From NCBI GenBank assembly GCA_013368375.1, contig JAACJP010000065.1:62001-126000 (forward strand): DNA of 64,000 bases. The letters run 5' to 3'. Position numbers and translations under genes: made by a program. Positions within the stretch are counted from its first letter, which is position 1; every line of letters begins with the position of its first letter. Of the stretch, positions 22,579 to 34,607 are shown one piece after another. The notes under the pieces are model-generated. The model did no database searches. It was not told where the DNA came from and saw only the letters and a program-made list of their open reading frames with translations. The stretch comes from Tricholomella constricta. Its lineage: Eukaryota > Basidiomycota > Agaricomycetes > Agaricales > Lyophyllaceae.

Positions 22579-25500
22579 ATGCATCGTTACCCCTGCCACG
22601 ACCCCAGCTGCCCAGGGACTTTCAGAAGTGTCCATGGCCAAACGAATCACTACCGTACATTCCACGTCAATCGCAACCTTTGCTCCCAGTCGCAACTGGC
22701 CGCAGGTCTTGATCCAGCAGATGAGCCTCAAAATGAAGTGCAAGACGACGCAACCTTTGTACCCTACTCACCAAGTCCTTCACCTCCGCCACCCTCTCCG
22801 CTACCTCTCCGAGCCTCGAAAACACTCCACCCCGGTCTGAACGGTATGTGAGCACATTCATTGATTTGATTTCTGGATATTTATCCTTCCCTAGCGATCC
22901 CGTGTGATCAGAACGGTCAACCAGTGGATCCAGACCTCCCACCGCCACCTCGCACCACCCCCGATATCAATGACTGGGCTCCTTACGCTAACGAGGTTCA
23001 GTTCAAGACTGCCGACTTCCTGTTTCGCCGCGTTGAGATGTCCGCCCCCAATATTGACTATCTTCTCGAGCTCTGGGCTCTTTCATTGTCCAAGCACGAT
23101 GACACCGGGCCCTTCGCCTCGTATGAGGATCTGTACAGCTCAATTGATGCGACGCGCCTTGGAGACGCACCCTGGAAGTGCTTCTCGACGTCCTATGATG
23201 GCGAAGTTGGACCCAACGATCCCTCGTGGAAATCGGCGGAGTATGAGGTGTGGTACCGTGATCCAGACGTCGTGATCAGCAACATGCTCGATAACCCGGA
23301 CTTCAACGGCCAGTTCGACTATGCCCCGTATATTCGCAGAGACAAGAATGGCCAACGAACGTGGAGTGACTTCATGTCGGGTAACTATGCATGGAAGCAC
23401 GCTGTAAGCCTCTAAGATTTCTCTGCATTTCCAATACTCATGTATCACAGGATGCTATCATTGAAGAGAACGAGGAAAATAGGGGTGCAATGTATTGCCC
23501 AATTATCCTAGGCAGTGACAAGACCACAGTCTCTGTAGCGACGGGCCACGTCGAATATCACCCCTTGTATTTATCCATTGGCGGGGTTTATAACACTGTC
23601 CATCGTGCGCACCGCAATGCCGTCGTTCCTATTGGGTTTCTCGCAATTCCCAAAAGTGAGTTTTCATGCATTTCATTCTACGTCCTTGACTCATAGCTGA
23701 ATAGGTGATCGGAAATATGACAACGACGTCGCACTCCGCAAGTTCAAACGGCAGCTATATCACGCATCCCTCTCCACGATCCTCAGCACCCTTCGTCCTG
23801 GTATGACAACACCTGTTGTCCGGCGCTGCCCTGATGGCCACTTCTGACGCGTCATTTATGACCTCGCTGCATACATTGCAGATTACCCGGAACAAGTCTT
23901 ATTGGGAGGGACTGTCCAAAACTGGTGTCCGAAGTACGTGGATATCTGAATCATATATTCTATCTTCTGAATGCAGGTCATAGGGATACTTCGTTACCAG
24001 ATAATCTCGATGGTCCCGGTGGTCGGCGCTCGCAGAGACTTACTGAGCACCTCATGAACACTTGGAGCTCACAGGATCTATGGAATAATTATGGGATTGA
24101 CGATGATGTTATCGTGAGTCGGATCTTTTTCTGCAGGCATCAGTCTACTGATCCTTGGTGCAGCCATTTACGTTCGACTTTCCGCGGGCAGACATACATG
24201 AGATGCTCTCCCCGGACATTCTTCACCAACTCATCAAAGGAACTTTCAAGGATCACCTCGTTGAATGGGTGGGACACTACCTTGTATTGGAGCATGGAGA
24301 GGCGAGAGCCAAGGAAATCCTCGATGACATTGATCGTCGGTAAGTCCTGACTCTTATTAGATCTTGAACTTTCAATATAAAATATTCCTCGGCTAGCATT
24401 GCTGCTGTGCCTGCATTTCCGCAGCTACGCAGGTTTCCACACGGCCGCCGCTTCAAGCAATGGACGGGTGACGACTCGAAGGCTTTGATGAAGATGAGCT
24501 CATCAATGTTCAAAATCGCTCATTCGCTGTCTTCTCATACCGGTCAATAGGTCTATATCGCTGCCATTGCTGGCCATGTTCCGGAACAGATGGTGCAATG
24601 CATCTCTGTATTCACTGATGCATGTTACATAGCCCGTCGCGACGATTTATTGGAAGCCTCTATCAAACAGCTAGAGGCTGCCATCCGTCGTTTCCACGAG
24701 TCCCGAGAGATCTTTCGGACCACTGGTGTTCGTCCTGAGGGGTTCTCTCTTCCTCGTCAGCACGCCCTCTCCCACTATCCTGACCATATACGTCAGTTTG
24801 GTGCCCCGAACGGTCTATGCTCCTCTATTACAGAATCTCGACACATTACCGCTGTCAAGAAACCATGGCGACGTTCCAACAGATACGAAGCATTGGGCCA
24901 GATGCTTCTAACGAACCAGCGTCTAGACAAGCTTGCAGCAGCTCGAGCTGACTTCGTTGCGCGTGGTATGCTGGCCCCAGACCATGCTGCTGCCCCTTTA
25001 CCATTCGCTGCAGACATAATTGAAGGTAGAACGGGAGAAGCCGATGCCGCGCCCATCGACGATGAATACGTGACGGGAAACGTGGTTCTTGCACGAACAC
25101 GAGGTGTGCTAATTTTCATTCACTTTAATGTCCACTTACTAAGTCATTACAGAACCAGCTAAAAATTATCCTCGTGCTCTCGAAGACCTCGCTGCCGCTA
25201 TTGTCCAAGCCCGACTCCCTGAGCTCATGCGTCGCTTCCTATTTGACCAACTCAACGATGACGAGACACTCTCCTCGAACACGGTACCCCTCAATGCGTG
25301 CCCCGTCATTTCCAGCGAAATCAGCGTCTACCACTCAGCTATCACAACATTCTACGCACCGAGTGACGATTCAGGGATTCGGGGAATGCGCCGAGAGCGT
25401 ATCCGCTCAACTCCCTCCTGGCGGGGGCGGGGACCTCGCCGAGACTGCGCATTTGTAGTCGAGGATGATCAGCAACCTGGCATGAAGGGGATGAGCGTCG

Positions 25501-25817
25501 TTCGTGTTCAGCTATTCTTTTCTTTCAAGCACGATGGCGTGACCTACCCCTGTGCCTTGGTTGAGTGGTTCAAGACTGTCGGGAGGGGTCCAGACGCTGA
25601 GACCGGCCTGTGGAAAGTGAAGCCCGACGTCGTGCGTGGCGAACGGGAGATATCTATCTTGCATCTTGATACTTTCTTACGGGGTGCACATCTGCTTCCC
25701 GTATACGGTTCCCGTTTCCTGCCCATAGATTTCCATTTTTCTTTCAGCCTTGATGCCTTCGAGTCATTTTATGTCAACAGATTCGCTGATCATCACTCAC
25801 ACGAGATATGTTATTAG
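22579..25817 (+). pseudogene. Plavaka transposase, element B (one nonsense codon)
   Basis: Colinear with element A's transposase: the ATG at 22579, a C2H2 finger (CHDPSCPGTF ... HYRTFH), 'VWYRDPDVVISNMLDNPDF', 'ILGSDKTTVSVATGHVEYHPLY', 'HRAHRNAVVPIGFLAIPK', 'DIHEMLSPDILHQLIKGTFKDHL', 'FKQWTGDDSKALMK', 'FGAPNGLCSSITESRHITAV' and 'ADHHSHEICY' at the end. An in-frame TGA at 23845-23847 interrupts the block before 'YIADYPEQVLL', where a CGA Arg would fit. Unless that region is spliced out it inactivates the protein. Introns of about 50-60 nt occur in the same relative places as in element A. Confidence 0.8.
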
Positions 25818-26001
25818 GACCGTATAACAGTTACAAGTGAACGCGGCTTGATCTTTTCGAGTTAGACAAGCTAGAAAACAAATGAGGCGCTAGAGAAATC
25901 CAATACGAGGTAGAAAGCTAGAAGAGATTTTGTCAGTTTGGTCTAGTTTGTCTAGACCCTCTAGTGCCTCTAACCGTCATCTAGCGCATCTAGCGGTTTT
26001 G

Positions 26002-26014
26002 GATCTTGCTGATG
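26002..26014 (-). repeat. Plavaka B right terminal inverted repeat
   Basis: GATCTTGCTGATG is the exact inverse of 13286-13298. The flanking dinucleotide is AA at 26015-26016. Confidence 0.85.
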
Positions 26015-26305
26015 AACGGCCATCGCGCAGTTATCTGTGTAGTTCTGAAAGGCGCGTGGTTCGATGTTGGGCATGGGGCACCGGACATGGGGGGGGAATA
26101 TGTATTGAGTGAGGTGATTCATGGTGATGAAGGTTTTGAAGTTTCGTTCCCATCTCTTCCAGTCGTGGTTATCCCGATGTAGCTTGGTACCACTGAATTG
26201 AGTGCGTATTTCTATGAGACGGATGGATGGGTGGGTAGCGTCAGTAGGCGTAGGTGTATTGGGTTTCCTGTGGTCGCCTTTGTCGCTGGGGGACGTGGGT
26301 GCCAT
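26015..26305 (-). pseudogene. Copia-like gag, N-terminal part
   Basis: The minus-strand ATG at 26305 (MAPTSPSDKGDHRKP) leads to 'FSGTKLHRDNHDWKRWERNF' and 'MNHLTQYIF'. This is the typical start of gag in LTR retrotransposons (a substrate-binding 'L-x-G-x-N-W' opening). It ends at the Plavaka B junction and continues at 13285. Confidence 0.65.
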
Positions 26306-26845
26306 GTTGTCGACAGAACAAAGGGATTTTTCGACGAGAGGCGTGCCCGGATAAGATAACGACGTGTCTGGACGCCGATGTAGATTAGATCGGATCTCGG
26401 TCCGATGTGGATGGTTCGGTAGGATATCTAACGCTCGTCACTGTGGAATAGTGTACGGCTATTGGCCCATAACCTGTGAGAATCCTAACCAATACGAGCC
26501 TAGATAAGACAAGGATGGTAAGACCTCAGTCTAGTATAAGTGACTATATTGGGACCCATACCTAGATAAGACAAGGATGGTAAGACTACAGTACAGTTAG
26601 TTACGAGTCCGTTGATGGTAGATATAAAATAGGTACTCACCCTCAGTCTAGTATAAGTGACTGAGGGTATCGTATAGTAGATAGTAGTATATATATGAAT
26701 GTCCGTAACAAAGAGACCATTATGTATAGGAATGCGTGAAAGGGAAAAGGTGTGAAAGGTTAGACGGCATAAAGGGTATCTAAAGGTGTTTGTAATAATC
26801 CAACAAGAATTGTGCCAGATCAAAGGCAACAACACTTGTTTTCAA
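26306..26845 (-). repeat. Probable LTR/leader of the copia-like element
   Basis: Non-coding DNA upstream of the gag start. It contains a 26-bp sequence starting CCTAGATAAGACAAGG repeated at 26499 and 26561 (62-bp period), and a 21-bp sequence starting CTCAGTCTAGTATAAG at 26525 and 26642. Internal repeats of this kind are common in LTRs. The exact LTR ends and a target duplication could not be fixed; on the minus strand a candidate start is TGTTGTTGCC near 26833. Confidence 0.4.
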
Positions 26846-27438
26846 TCCACGGGCCCATGATCGATAATCATTTTTTGGTTGTATTATAAATAACTTCATA
26901 ATAATTACACTATATATCTCACGCTTAAATGGGCTCATGCCCGCAGTGTCATGGTCCAGAACTCCGGCCGGTGCCAGCCAAACGCGAGCAGATCTCTGTA
27001 TTCGATTCTGCGATCGACCACCCCTTGGTGCCAGCCTGCCACAGGATGATTGATATGCTGATGCCTGCTATTTCGATCAATATTTAGTATGGACTCGTGC
27101 GCCACGCCGCCGTTCACCATCTGTCCAGTATATCCTCGCCGACCCCTTTCTCTCCCACTCCCTCGCCTGGAGCCAGGCCTCTACGAATATAACGTCCCAT
27201 GCCTGAACGATCCACGACTTCAAGCAATGGCTTGCTCCTTCTACTTGAAAGTGTTGATCATGAAGAGCAGGCCGGCCAGTGTTATATTTCATGACATTTG
27301 AATTCACATCTCCCGAGGCAGGTGGGACAGGTGACATTACAAGACTGGAAGTCAGCGCTACACCGGAGTAAGAATGTTCGACTAGATATGATTGTCAATC
27401 TCATTACATTCCGGATGCACTGTAAGATACACGTTCCA
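26846..27438. other. Intergenic, with an unidentified minus-strand ORF
   Basis: An open frame of 86 codons runs 27337-27077 (minus; includes NTGRPALHDQHFQVEGASHC and ARIYWTDG). A second frame follows at 27120-26935 (ends FGWHRPEFWTMTLRA) and could join by splicing. I recognise no family. It lies downstream of SMC6 on the same strand and could be an exon pair of an unknown gene or chance. The AT-rich 26846-26930 stretch holds nothing recognisable. Confidence 0.25.
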
Positions 27439-30400
27439 TCAAGCTGGTTGTGCTTGTGCCCTTTCAGGGTCTGTCATCCGATTGACTTTCACAGTTGTTC
27501 CCAACTGAACATTTCCCATGTCCTGAGGGGTGATGAGAATGTACTGTTTCTTGTCGGATGAGTTGGCCGTATCAATCTGGCGGGAGAGGAGATGATGAGC
27601 GTGAATTGCTTGGAAAAATTGAACTTCTAGTCACCATCATCTTCATCGAGATGCGACGATTGACGGCATCCATGAAAACATCAAATTCGTCTATCGCCGT
27701 TATATTAGTTGCGCTCTGATGGAAAGAAAGTATGCGCCTGACCCAGACACCTGAGCGGACAGCCAATAGACTCCCAGAGCGAAAGTAGGAGGCAGATAGT
27801 TGAAAACGACTTTTCACCTCCGCTCAAAGAACGAGGGTCCTTCTCGCGTGTCGACTGAGTGGTTATAGCTTGATCATCCGTCTGAACTTTCAAAACGAGA
27901 GTTCCGGCCTCGTGATTGAATAAGACCTTGCCGTAGTAGCCACGGTGCGAGAGATGGTATCCAAAGACAAGTTTGCAGCGAAGGGCGATATGGCGGCGGA
28001 ATTCCTGCCACCTTTGAAGTCGGATAATGAGGGACGTCTTTAGAGTCTAAGGAAACGTCAGAGGCCACTCCACGGATTCGACGTTGATATGAACCTTGTT
28101 CAAGTGCGTCATCTGCTTCAAATCCCTCTCGGCAGTCTCCAGCTTCGCCTTGGCTTTATTGACTTCGATGGTCATCTCTTCGACGGTGGCGCCATGCCTA
28201 GATGGCAACGAAAAGGTCAGGGCAAAGTTAGGAAAGTCAGTTGGCTACTTGCCTCCGTTCTCGCTCCTGTAGTGCCCGCTGAACAGAATCGAGATGGCGT
28301 TTCACGTCCTCGGCCTTGCGAGGGTTCGGCACTCGATCACAATACTCCAGCGCTTTATTCGTCCAGTTCTGTTCAAAAAAAAGGGTTCAGTTAAGAGACC
28401 AAAGGTCGAAAATAAAGTACAAACTGTGAATTCCTCTTGCAAAACATCCGCGACAGCTTGAACTTGCTTGATCTTTGCATTCTCGGTGTCGAGCTTCTCA
28501 GTGTAATGATCTCTTGCTTGCTGAGCCTTGAGACGCTTTTCTACAGCGTCCTCGACTCTGGACTGCACACATATTAGCCACGCATCGTGACAGCACAACA
28601 CAACGATAGTTATGCTCACAACAATGGCACTCTTGTGCTGTGTAAACTCAGAGATACGCGCCTTGACCCTGTCCAGCTGAGGAATCAACAGCTTATTCCT
28701 ATCATCGACTTCCTGCTTCTGCCTGACGACGTCCTTGAACTGATCCACGACGTTCGACTTTTCTGCTTCGGCTTCCTGCGTTTTTATGGGTACGCAATAC
28801 GAAATAAAGAAATTGAACTACATACTTCTTTAGCAGCCTGGAAACTCGTGATGTTCGTGGGCATATCGTCGTTCGCTTCTTGCTGGAGATTTACTAATGC
28901 CGCCTTCGCTCGCCTGAATTTATCGTTTGCATTCACGTGTTGAGCCTGTTATCTGCTCAGAAATTCATCTCGAAGAGGAAGGCCAATCAACAAATACCTT
29001 TAAGTTATCCAAATCCTGACGTCCAGCAGCAAACTCCGCCCTCAGCCTTTTTTCGTTGCTAAGAGCAGCCTGATAACGCGCATCATAGGTCTTGATCTGT
29101 GCTTCGTGGTGCCTTTTTAAAACATCGTCAATACGAGCTTTGCGAGAACGAGTCGGTCGATTGAGCTCACCGGATTTCAGACGCAGCATCTCTGCCGGTC
29201 AGTAAGAGGCTGGTCGCGTCATTCCGATTTCTGTTCCAATTGAGGGGCGTATTCGCAGAGCCACCCTCCCTGCAGTCAATTCAGTCGCGCTGTCGTCCGG
29301 ACCTGAAAGAGACGGTGATTGCAACTTACGGAAAGACCCTGACCGTGAAACCGTCTATAGTCCATGCCGTTCCTCCTCCACGAAGATGCTTCAGGGACTT
29401 CTCTGCATCGACACGCTTGTGCGCAAGGACTTGGCGTTCGATTCGGGCTATGTTGATGAGAATTCGAAGGACGAATGGATCGGAAATCTAGCAAAAAGGC
29501 CATCAGCAGAAAAGGGGCTCAACGAAGACAACATTGCTAACCTCAAGTGCCCTGAGAACGGTGAGATATTCTGCCGGCGGTTCGCCACCCGAGTAATCGA
29601 ACAGATCTTTCTCAGTGATGATGATGGTGGTCCGAGAGCTATGTGCCGTCAGCCAAAGGATCAGACACAGAAAACGACGGGAGGCGACTCACTTGCCCGA
29701 CTTCTCCAAAAGCCTTTTCAGGGCTGCTCGATCTTCTCCATTTGTGATGGCAAAAGCAGTCAGATATCCGCTGATCTGGGAACGGAGCAGATCTCCCCAT
29801 GTCTCCGGATCCTTCGCCTTGACGTACATTCCCAACGGCCCAAGCGGGGGATCACCCTTCCACTGCATAGTCTTGATTGCGTCCAGCACCCCCTTGATAT
29901 TATTTCCATATGGGATCAGGCTGTTCTTCTCCGCATCTCTCGCTCGCTGGATCATCCCTTGGCAGTTTTGTATCTCCCCTTTGACATTTGCAAGCTCCCT
30001 CGTAGCGTCTTCCCCTTCTTTCTTCACAGCATCGTTCTTTCCTTGCTGCTCGCGTATCTGCGCCGCGAGGGCCTCAAGAGTCCCCTGCCCTTCGTGTACA
30101 GCGTCGCGGGCCGCCTCGAGCCTGCGTTGGGTCTCGTCATGCTTGGCCTGGGTATTAGCTGCCATACGCTGCGTCTCGGTTTCAATCTTCGCATTAAGCT
30201 CCGCTATCTGTGTCGTGATTGAGTTGACACTCTGCTCCATCTTCTTCATATCGGCCTGAGAAAGAACTTTCAGCAGAAGTTCGAAATTGCATTGAGAAAC
30301 AACGCACAGAAAAGTCGCCGATCGTGTTCCGGTTACCCCGAATAAGACTTTGAAGACGATCCCTCTCCTGAGAAAGATCATCCAGATCGCCGAAAGACGT

Positions 30401-31949
30401 CGCTTCAGCCTCGTAACGAGTGACCTCCTCTGTAGCCGCATCGAACTTGGCCTATAACTTGTGTAAATAAACATATCTCGCCCAACCAGCATAGATATAT
30501 ACGTACCGTTGCGTCATCGATGCTCCTCTGGATCTTCGGTAAGCGCGTCTCCAGCCTCGCCACATCCTGTATCTTCGCCTCCATCTCCTCTTCCTTACCA
30601 CGAACATGCGCCCATGCCAGTTCCTTCTTCAGCTCATCCGCCTTCTGCTTCTGTTCCCGAGCCTTGGCTGCCTCTTCAAAGCGGACGGTAGCGTCCCGGA
30701 ACGCTGTACGCAAGTCAGGAAGAGCCTCTTTCTTCTGCGCGAGAACCTTGTACGTCTTCTTGATATTGGCAAGGCAGGTGTCGTACTCTTCCGAGAGCTG
30801 GGAGAGTTGTGTTCCGCGAAGGAAGAACTAGAGGCGTTGCGAGTCAGTTTTTGCATGACCAGGAATAGAGGAGAGATTTACCTTGTACTTGTCTGTGGGA
30901 TGAGATGCGCTCAAGAATTGCCTTGCAGCATCTAGAGAGGATACAGTAAGCTGTGAAGGGACCGTTCGAGGAAACATACCCTGTGTCAGAACATTCATCG
31001 GGTTATCGACCTGGATGTTCATGTGGTCACAGATGGCGGAAAGCTCCTCCTTCTTGGTGCTGACAGCCTGTTGGGATCTTTCGCCCTTGATTTTCCAGGT
31101 CGAAGATCCTTCCTTGGTAAACCGACGCGTGATGCTAATGGACTTTCCGTATTCCTTGGGCTTATATGCTTCCTCTCCTTGATTCTTTAGCACGATAGTG
31201 ACTTCGGCCGCGCTTCAAGCAGAAACACATGTTATATCTCAACAATTCAAACGAACCTGAAGCGCATACCTCGAGCCCTCTTTGATGAACGATTTCAGAC
31301 CGCTTCCACGGCCTGTAGAGTTGCTCTTGCCACCCAATGCAACGGTGATGGCGGATAACACAGCGCTTTTACCGCCTGCGACCGGCGTGAACGTCGCGCC
31401 CCTTTAAAGAGACGAAGAGATACGCACTTCCGTTGTGACCTATAGATGCCTTAGGTGGATTGTGAATGGCATAGATCGTAAACACGCACCGATGATAAAG
31501 TTTATTTGCGGTCCAAATTCGAACTTGAGGTATTTATGGCACATAAAGTTCACCATCTCTATACGTTCTATAATTCCATGCTCGGCAATGCCCTGTAACG
31601 CGAAAAAAGATAAGACTCTTATAAACTGCGGGACAGGACGAATGAAACTTGCACCGTGAACTTTGCGCTTTGACTCGAGCTCCGCGAGGATTTTCTCCCT
31701 GTGTTCATCCTCAAATTTCTGATCTTCAGCTTCTTCGTTCTCCGGATCTCCGTCCTCCTCTTCATCGCCGGCTTCACGCGCTTTCGCCTTGCCCTGCTTG
31801 TCCTTGCCTTTTGGCTTTGTGCTACGCTTGATGTTGGAAGTCTCAAAGTCTTCGTCGTCCTCACTGTCGACGGTCCTAGCTCGCTTGGGAGATGTCGCGT
31901 AGAGAGACTCTCCATCGTCGCTGTCCGAGTCTGTAGGGCGCTTCACCAT
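27439..31949 (-). CDS. SMC6: SMC6, structural maintenance of chromosomes protein 6
   Basis: This is a core ATPase of the SMC5/6 complex, which acts in the nucleus in recombinational repair and chromosome segregation. The start is the minus-strand ATG at 31949 (MVKRPTDSD; an in-frame ATG at 31970 is the alternative). After an acidic/basic head come 'GIIERIEMVNFMCHKYLKFEFGPQINFIIG', shown here in two parts for length only by its start GIIERIEMV and end INFIIG. The Walker A HNGSGKSAVL is split by an intron near 31375-31434. 'DNPMNVLTQ' is typical of SMC6. Long coiled coils flank a hinge near 29700-29900 (NNIKGVLDAI, MYVKAKDPETWGDLLRSQ). The ABC signature LSGGEKSFSTICLLLSLWE lies near 27820-27760, followed by DEFDVFMDAVNRR and QYILITPQDMGNV. 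The TGA is at 27439-27441. Many short introns; apparently full length. Confidence 0.95.
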
Positions 31950-32275
31950 AGTGGTCTTTGCGACTCTCAAGAGTCAAGGGGCGCGTCACGGTCCAACTAA
32001 TTTTGCAGTGGAACAAGGTGACGTCACGTGAAGGGACAGCGCGTGTCTGCGTGATACAGCGTGATACACCACCATAGTAGTACTAAGTAGTAAGTGTAGT
32101 AAGTAGTAGGATAGAACAAGGGTTACTGCTAGTTATCATACAAAAGTGTAAAAGTATTTTGTACTATTTCCTTCTTATTGTTCAAAATTTGGGCGCTACA
32201 CCATCCATCTGTGGAGACTACATATAAAAGCTTTTCAACATCTAGAGTAGAATGCTTAGAGAGAGACTATTGACA
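31950..32275. other. Intergenic between SMC6 and Crinkler-type gene
   Basis: This holds the SMC6 promoter side and the 3' flank of the upstream gene. Repeated 'agtagtaagtagt' tracts lie near 32080-32110. Nothing else is seen. Confidence 0.5.
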
Positions 32276-34522
32276 TCAGGCAAGCTCACCATCATCGCGA
32301 GGCAAGTTGGTTCGGAAATCAACAATCACGTAATCATCCAGAATCCCTTTACAAATCCATTCCCCATACTCTCCCTGCGTAAATCTTTTAGCATGAGCCT
32401 TCATACGACTGCCGTTCCGTAGGAGCTCTATTCCCCACTTTTTTGACGGAATAAAGAAGTCAATCCGGCCATATTTGTTCCCAAGCTCAGGGAAAGAAAT
32501 GACACCGCCATGTGTATGAGCGATTGATGCATGATAGAATTCGTCTTGAAACTGAGCTTCTGGAGTGGATTGCGTCGAGTTTCCGACATCGCGTGCAACA
32601 AGGTTAAGCGGCGAAAACTTCTGGATAACGCTCACAGCAAAACCTTGGACGCGGCTTTCTCCGATCGAACCCTCGGAGCCACAAAGCAGGCATTCCACGT
32701 ATCGATGGTGCCAACGCGATGCGAAGACGAATTCAGTCATCCCAGGATTGAGCGGACTAAGAACACTGTGGAGCCAACCTTTTTTGAAACATAGGTCAAG
32801 GGGTTTTGGTGGCGTAGTTAATTCAGCAATAGAGACTCGACCCTGGCGGAGCACAGTCCGGAACGTTTCCGCCAGGCCTTCTTCATCTTGAATATTGTGG
32901 CGTGCTGGAAGTCCCCTCCACGATACCCCATCACGACCCTCGACACTCTTGACCAAAGAGGACATTTCGGTGGTGCTGAGGAAGTCGATCAAAGTATATT
33001 TCGCATCGGCTTTGCCTTGAAGTTGACGATAAGACTGATGTGAATTAGTTGTGGTTACCAATGAAATCAAGCTTACGGCGGTAGACTTACACGGAACCCT
33101 GAAATGAATCTTAGGAAGTCCTCACACGCGCCGACATGACCATTTGTGAGGTCAAAAATAGCTTCGAGTAACGATGCGTCGAATCGATGATCGATGAACC
33201 TCACAGCGACAAAATCATCAAATTCGCTTTTGTTGAGGAGCAGTCCGACAGACGCCTGTCCTTCAAAGTCGATGGGATCCAGACCGACAGTATTATGGGG
33301 GGATACGCCAGGGGTGTCGCCCGTATACTCGCGACCAGCGATTCCATAACTGGCCAAAGTTATGACACGACAACGGCTGTCAGGTCGAATAGCCTTGATG
33401 TTGTTCCAAAACATCGTGTCCCAATAAGATCCTTGGGCTTCGTCAACAACGAGGACTGCGCCTTCTTGAAAATGCCACTGTCGTTTGGCGAGCCACGTAC
33501 CGCCACCTTCCGGATGATCTTCCTGTTCAGCCCACCCGACAAGATGTATTATTTCAGTTTCTTTCGACTCAACCTCTTTGATATGAGAGATGAGCAGACT
33601 GGCCAGAGATGACTTCCCAGATGCCGGAGTGCCTCGGACCTGTATACCTTCAGGAAATTGACTCCACATTGCAGAAAAGGAATAAATTTACGTGAACATA
33701 TTTTAGCTCCTGAAGTTTTGCATACAAAGCAGTCACGGTCTCTCGACGGGAGGCTGGATTCAATTTGAGATATCTCACAAGGAGAAGAGGTTGCATGCGC
33801 CTTACATAGTATGCCAGGTGCTGCACCGCAAGGAGTCGAAAAAGAGTCAGAAATGAGCATTAGAACGGCACACCACCACTTACCAGTTGTGCGACGCTGC
33901 TTTCCTTTTGCTTCATCGAGAGGGATATCACTAAGACCACGTTTTTGTCCTTCGAGGCAGGAACAGGAATGGAGAGGACGTAGGAACATACGGAATGGTC
34001 CGGGGATATGAGGTAGCGGGGAGGAAGAATGCGATGTGGAAATGGACGTTGAACAAGCAATGAGGAAGCAATAAAGTGGGCAGAAAACGAATGGGGGGTG
34101 GGGGGTTAGAACATCAGCAGCAGACGAGTCACTCGCACTCACCAGCACGTTGGATGCCAGCGACAATGTGGAGAGTCTCCTCAGCGGCTCCAAGATCAGG
34201 AAAGATGTTCAACAATCGGCGTGCCTCAGGCAATGCTGTTTCTTCGGGATACTGACTTTTGGATCCCACTGCGTCCTTGAGATTACCTTTGACCTTGATT
34301 GCGATAAGTGGCTGTAGCTAAGTTGTCAGCATAACTTGGTCAAAGTGGAGACATGCCACAGACCGTCCAGAGATCGAGTTGATCGGAATCCACATTGTCA
34401 AACGTAGCTAGCTTTTTATTCACGATCGCCTCCTTCAGGTGTCCCACCGTTCTAACGTCCTCGATGTCGACTGGAAACGCGCGATTGGAAACATCGAGAA
34501 TCCAACAGAAGAGCGTAATCAT
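32276..34522 (-). CDS. Crinkler (CRN)-type protein: Ubl, P-loop NTPase, REase-like nuclease
   Basis: A spliced minus-strand gene. Exon 1 (ATG at 34522, MITLFCWILDVSNRAFPVDI) is a Crinkler-type ubiquitin-like N-terminal domain, continued in exon 2 (PLIAIKVKGNLKDAVG ... LLNIFPDL ... ETLHIVAGI, about 34318-34142). Two middle exons (about 33960-33700) are less certain. The P-loop exon (33669-33095) has Walker A GTPASGKSS and Walker B AVLVVDEAQ. The last exon (33070-32276) has a helical region, then an REase-superfamily-like core: GRIDFFIPSKKWGIELLRNG with Asp and Glu in the expected places, and DDYVIVDFR. In the literature this family is treated as a eukaryotic effector/toxin class derived from selfish elements. 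Whether this copy is secreted, defensive or domesticated cannot be told. The splice junction before the P-loop exon near 33670-33700 is unresolved, so a break is possible. Confidence 0.75.
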
Positions 34523-34607
34523 CCGAGAAGGGCTATCCGTTATCATAGGCGTATATCACAAGAGCTGACGCTGGTGACTGTTTGTTCCTGGCGACGTCGC
34601 TGCTGTC

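Larger units (their letters stand above)
13286..26014. mobile_element. Plavaka DNA transposon, element B (interrupted)
   Basis: The terminal inverted repeat CATCAGCAAGATC is perfect at 13286-13298 and, inverted, at 26002-26014; weaker similarity extends inward (CCGCTAGA on both sides). It is flanked by AA on both sides (2-bp duplication). It contains a plus-strand transposase (22579-25817) and a divergent minus-strand partner gene, which is split by element A. Without A it is about 6.34 kb, close to A's 6.38 kb. Subterminal regions are dense in CTAG (six in about 130 bp on the left, eight in about 135 bp on the right). A nonsense codon in the transposase marks it as the older, inactive copy. 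Confidence 0.85.

Noticed and set aside
27077..27337. 86-codon minus-strand ORF as a confident gene
   Set aside because: Protein-like but unsupported by any family, start context or clear splice structure; listed only as an unidentified ORF.
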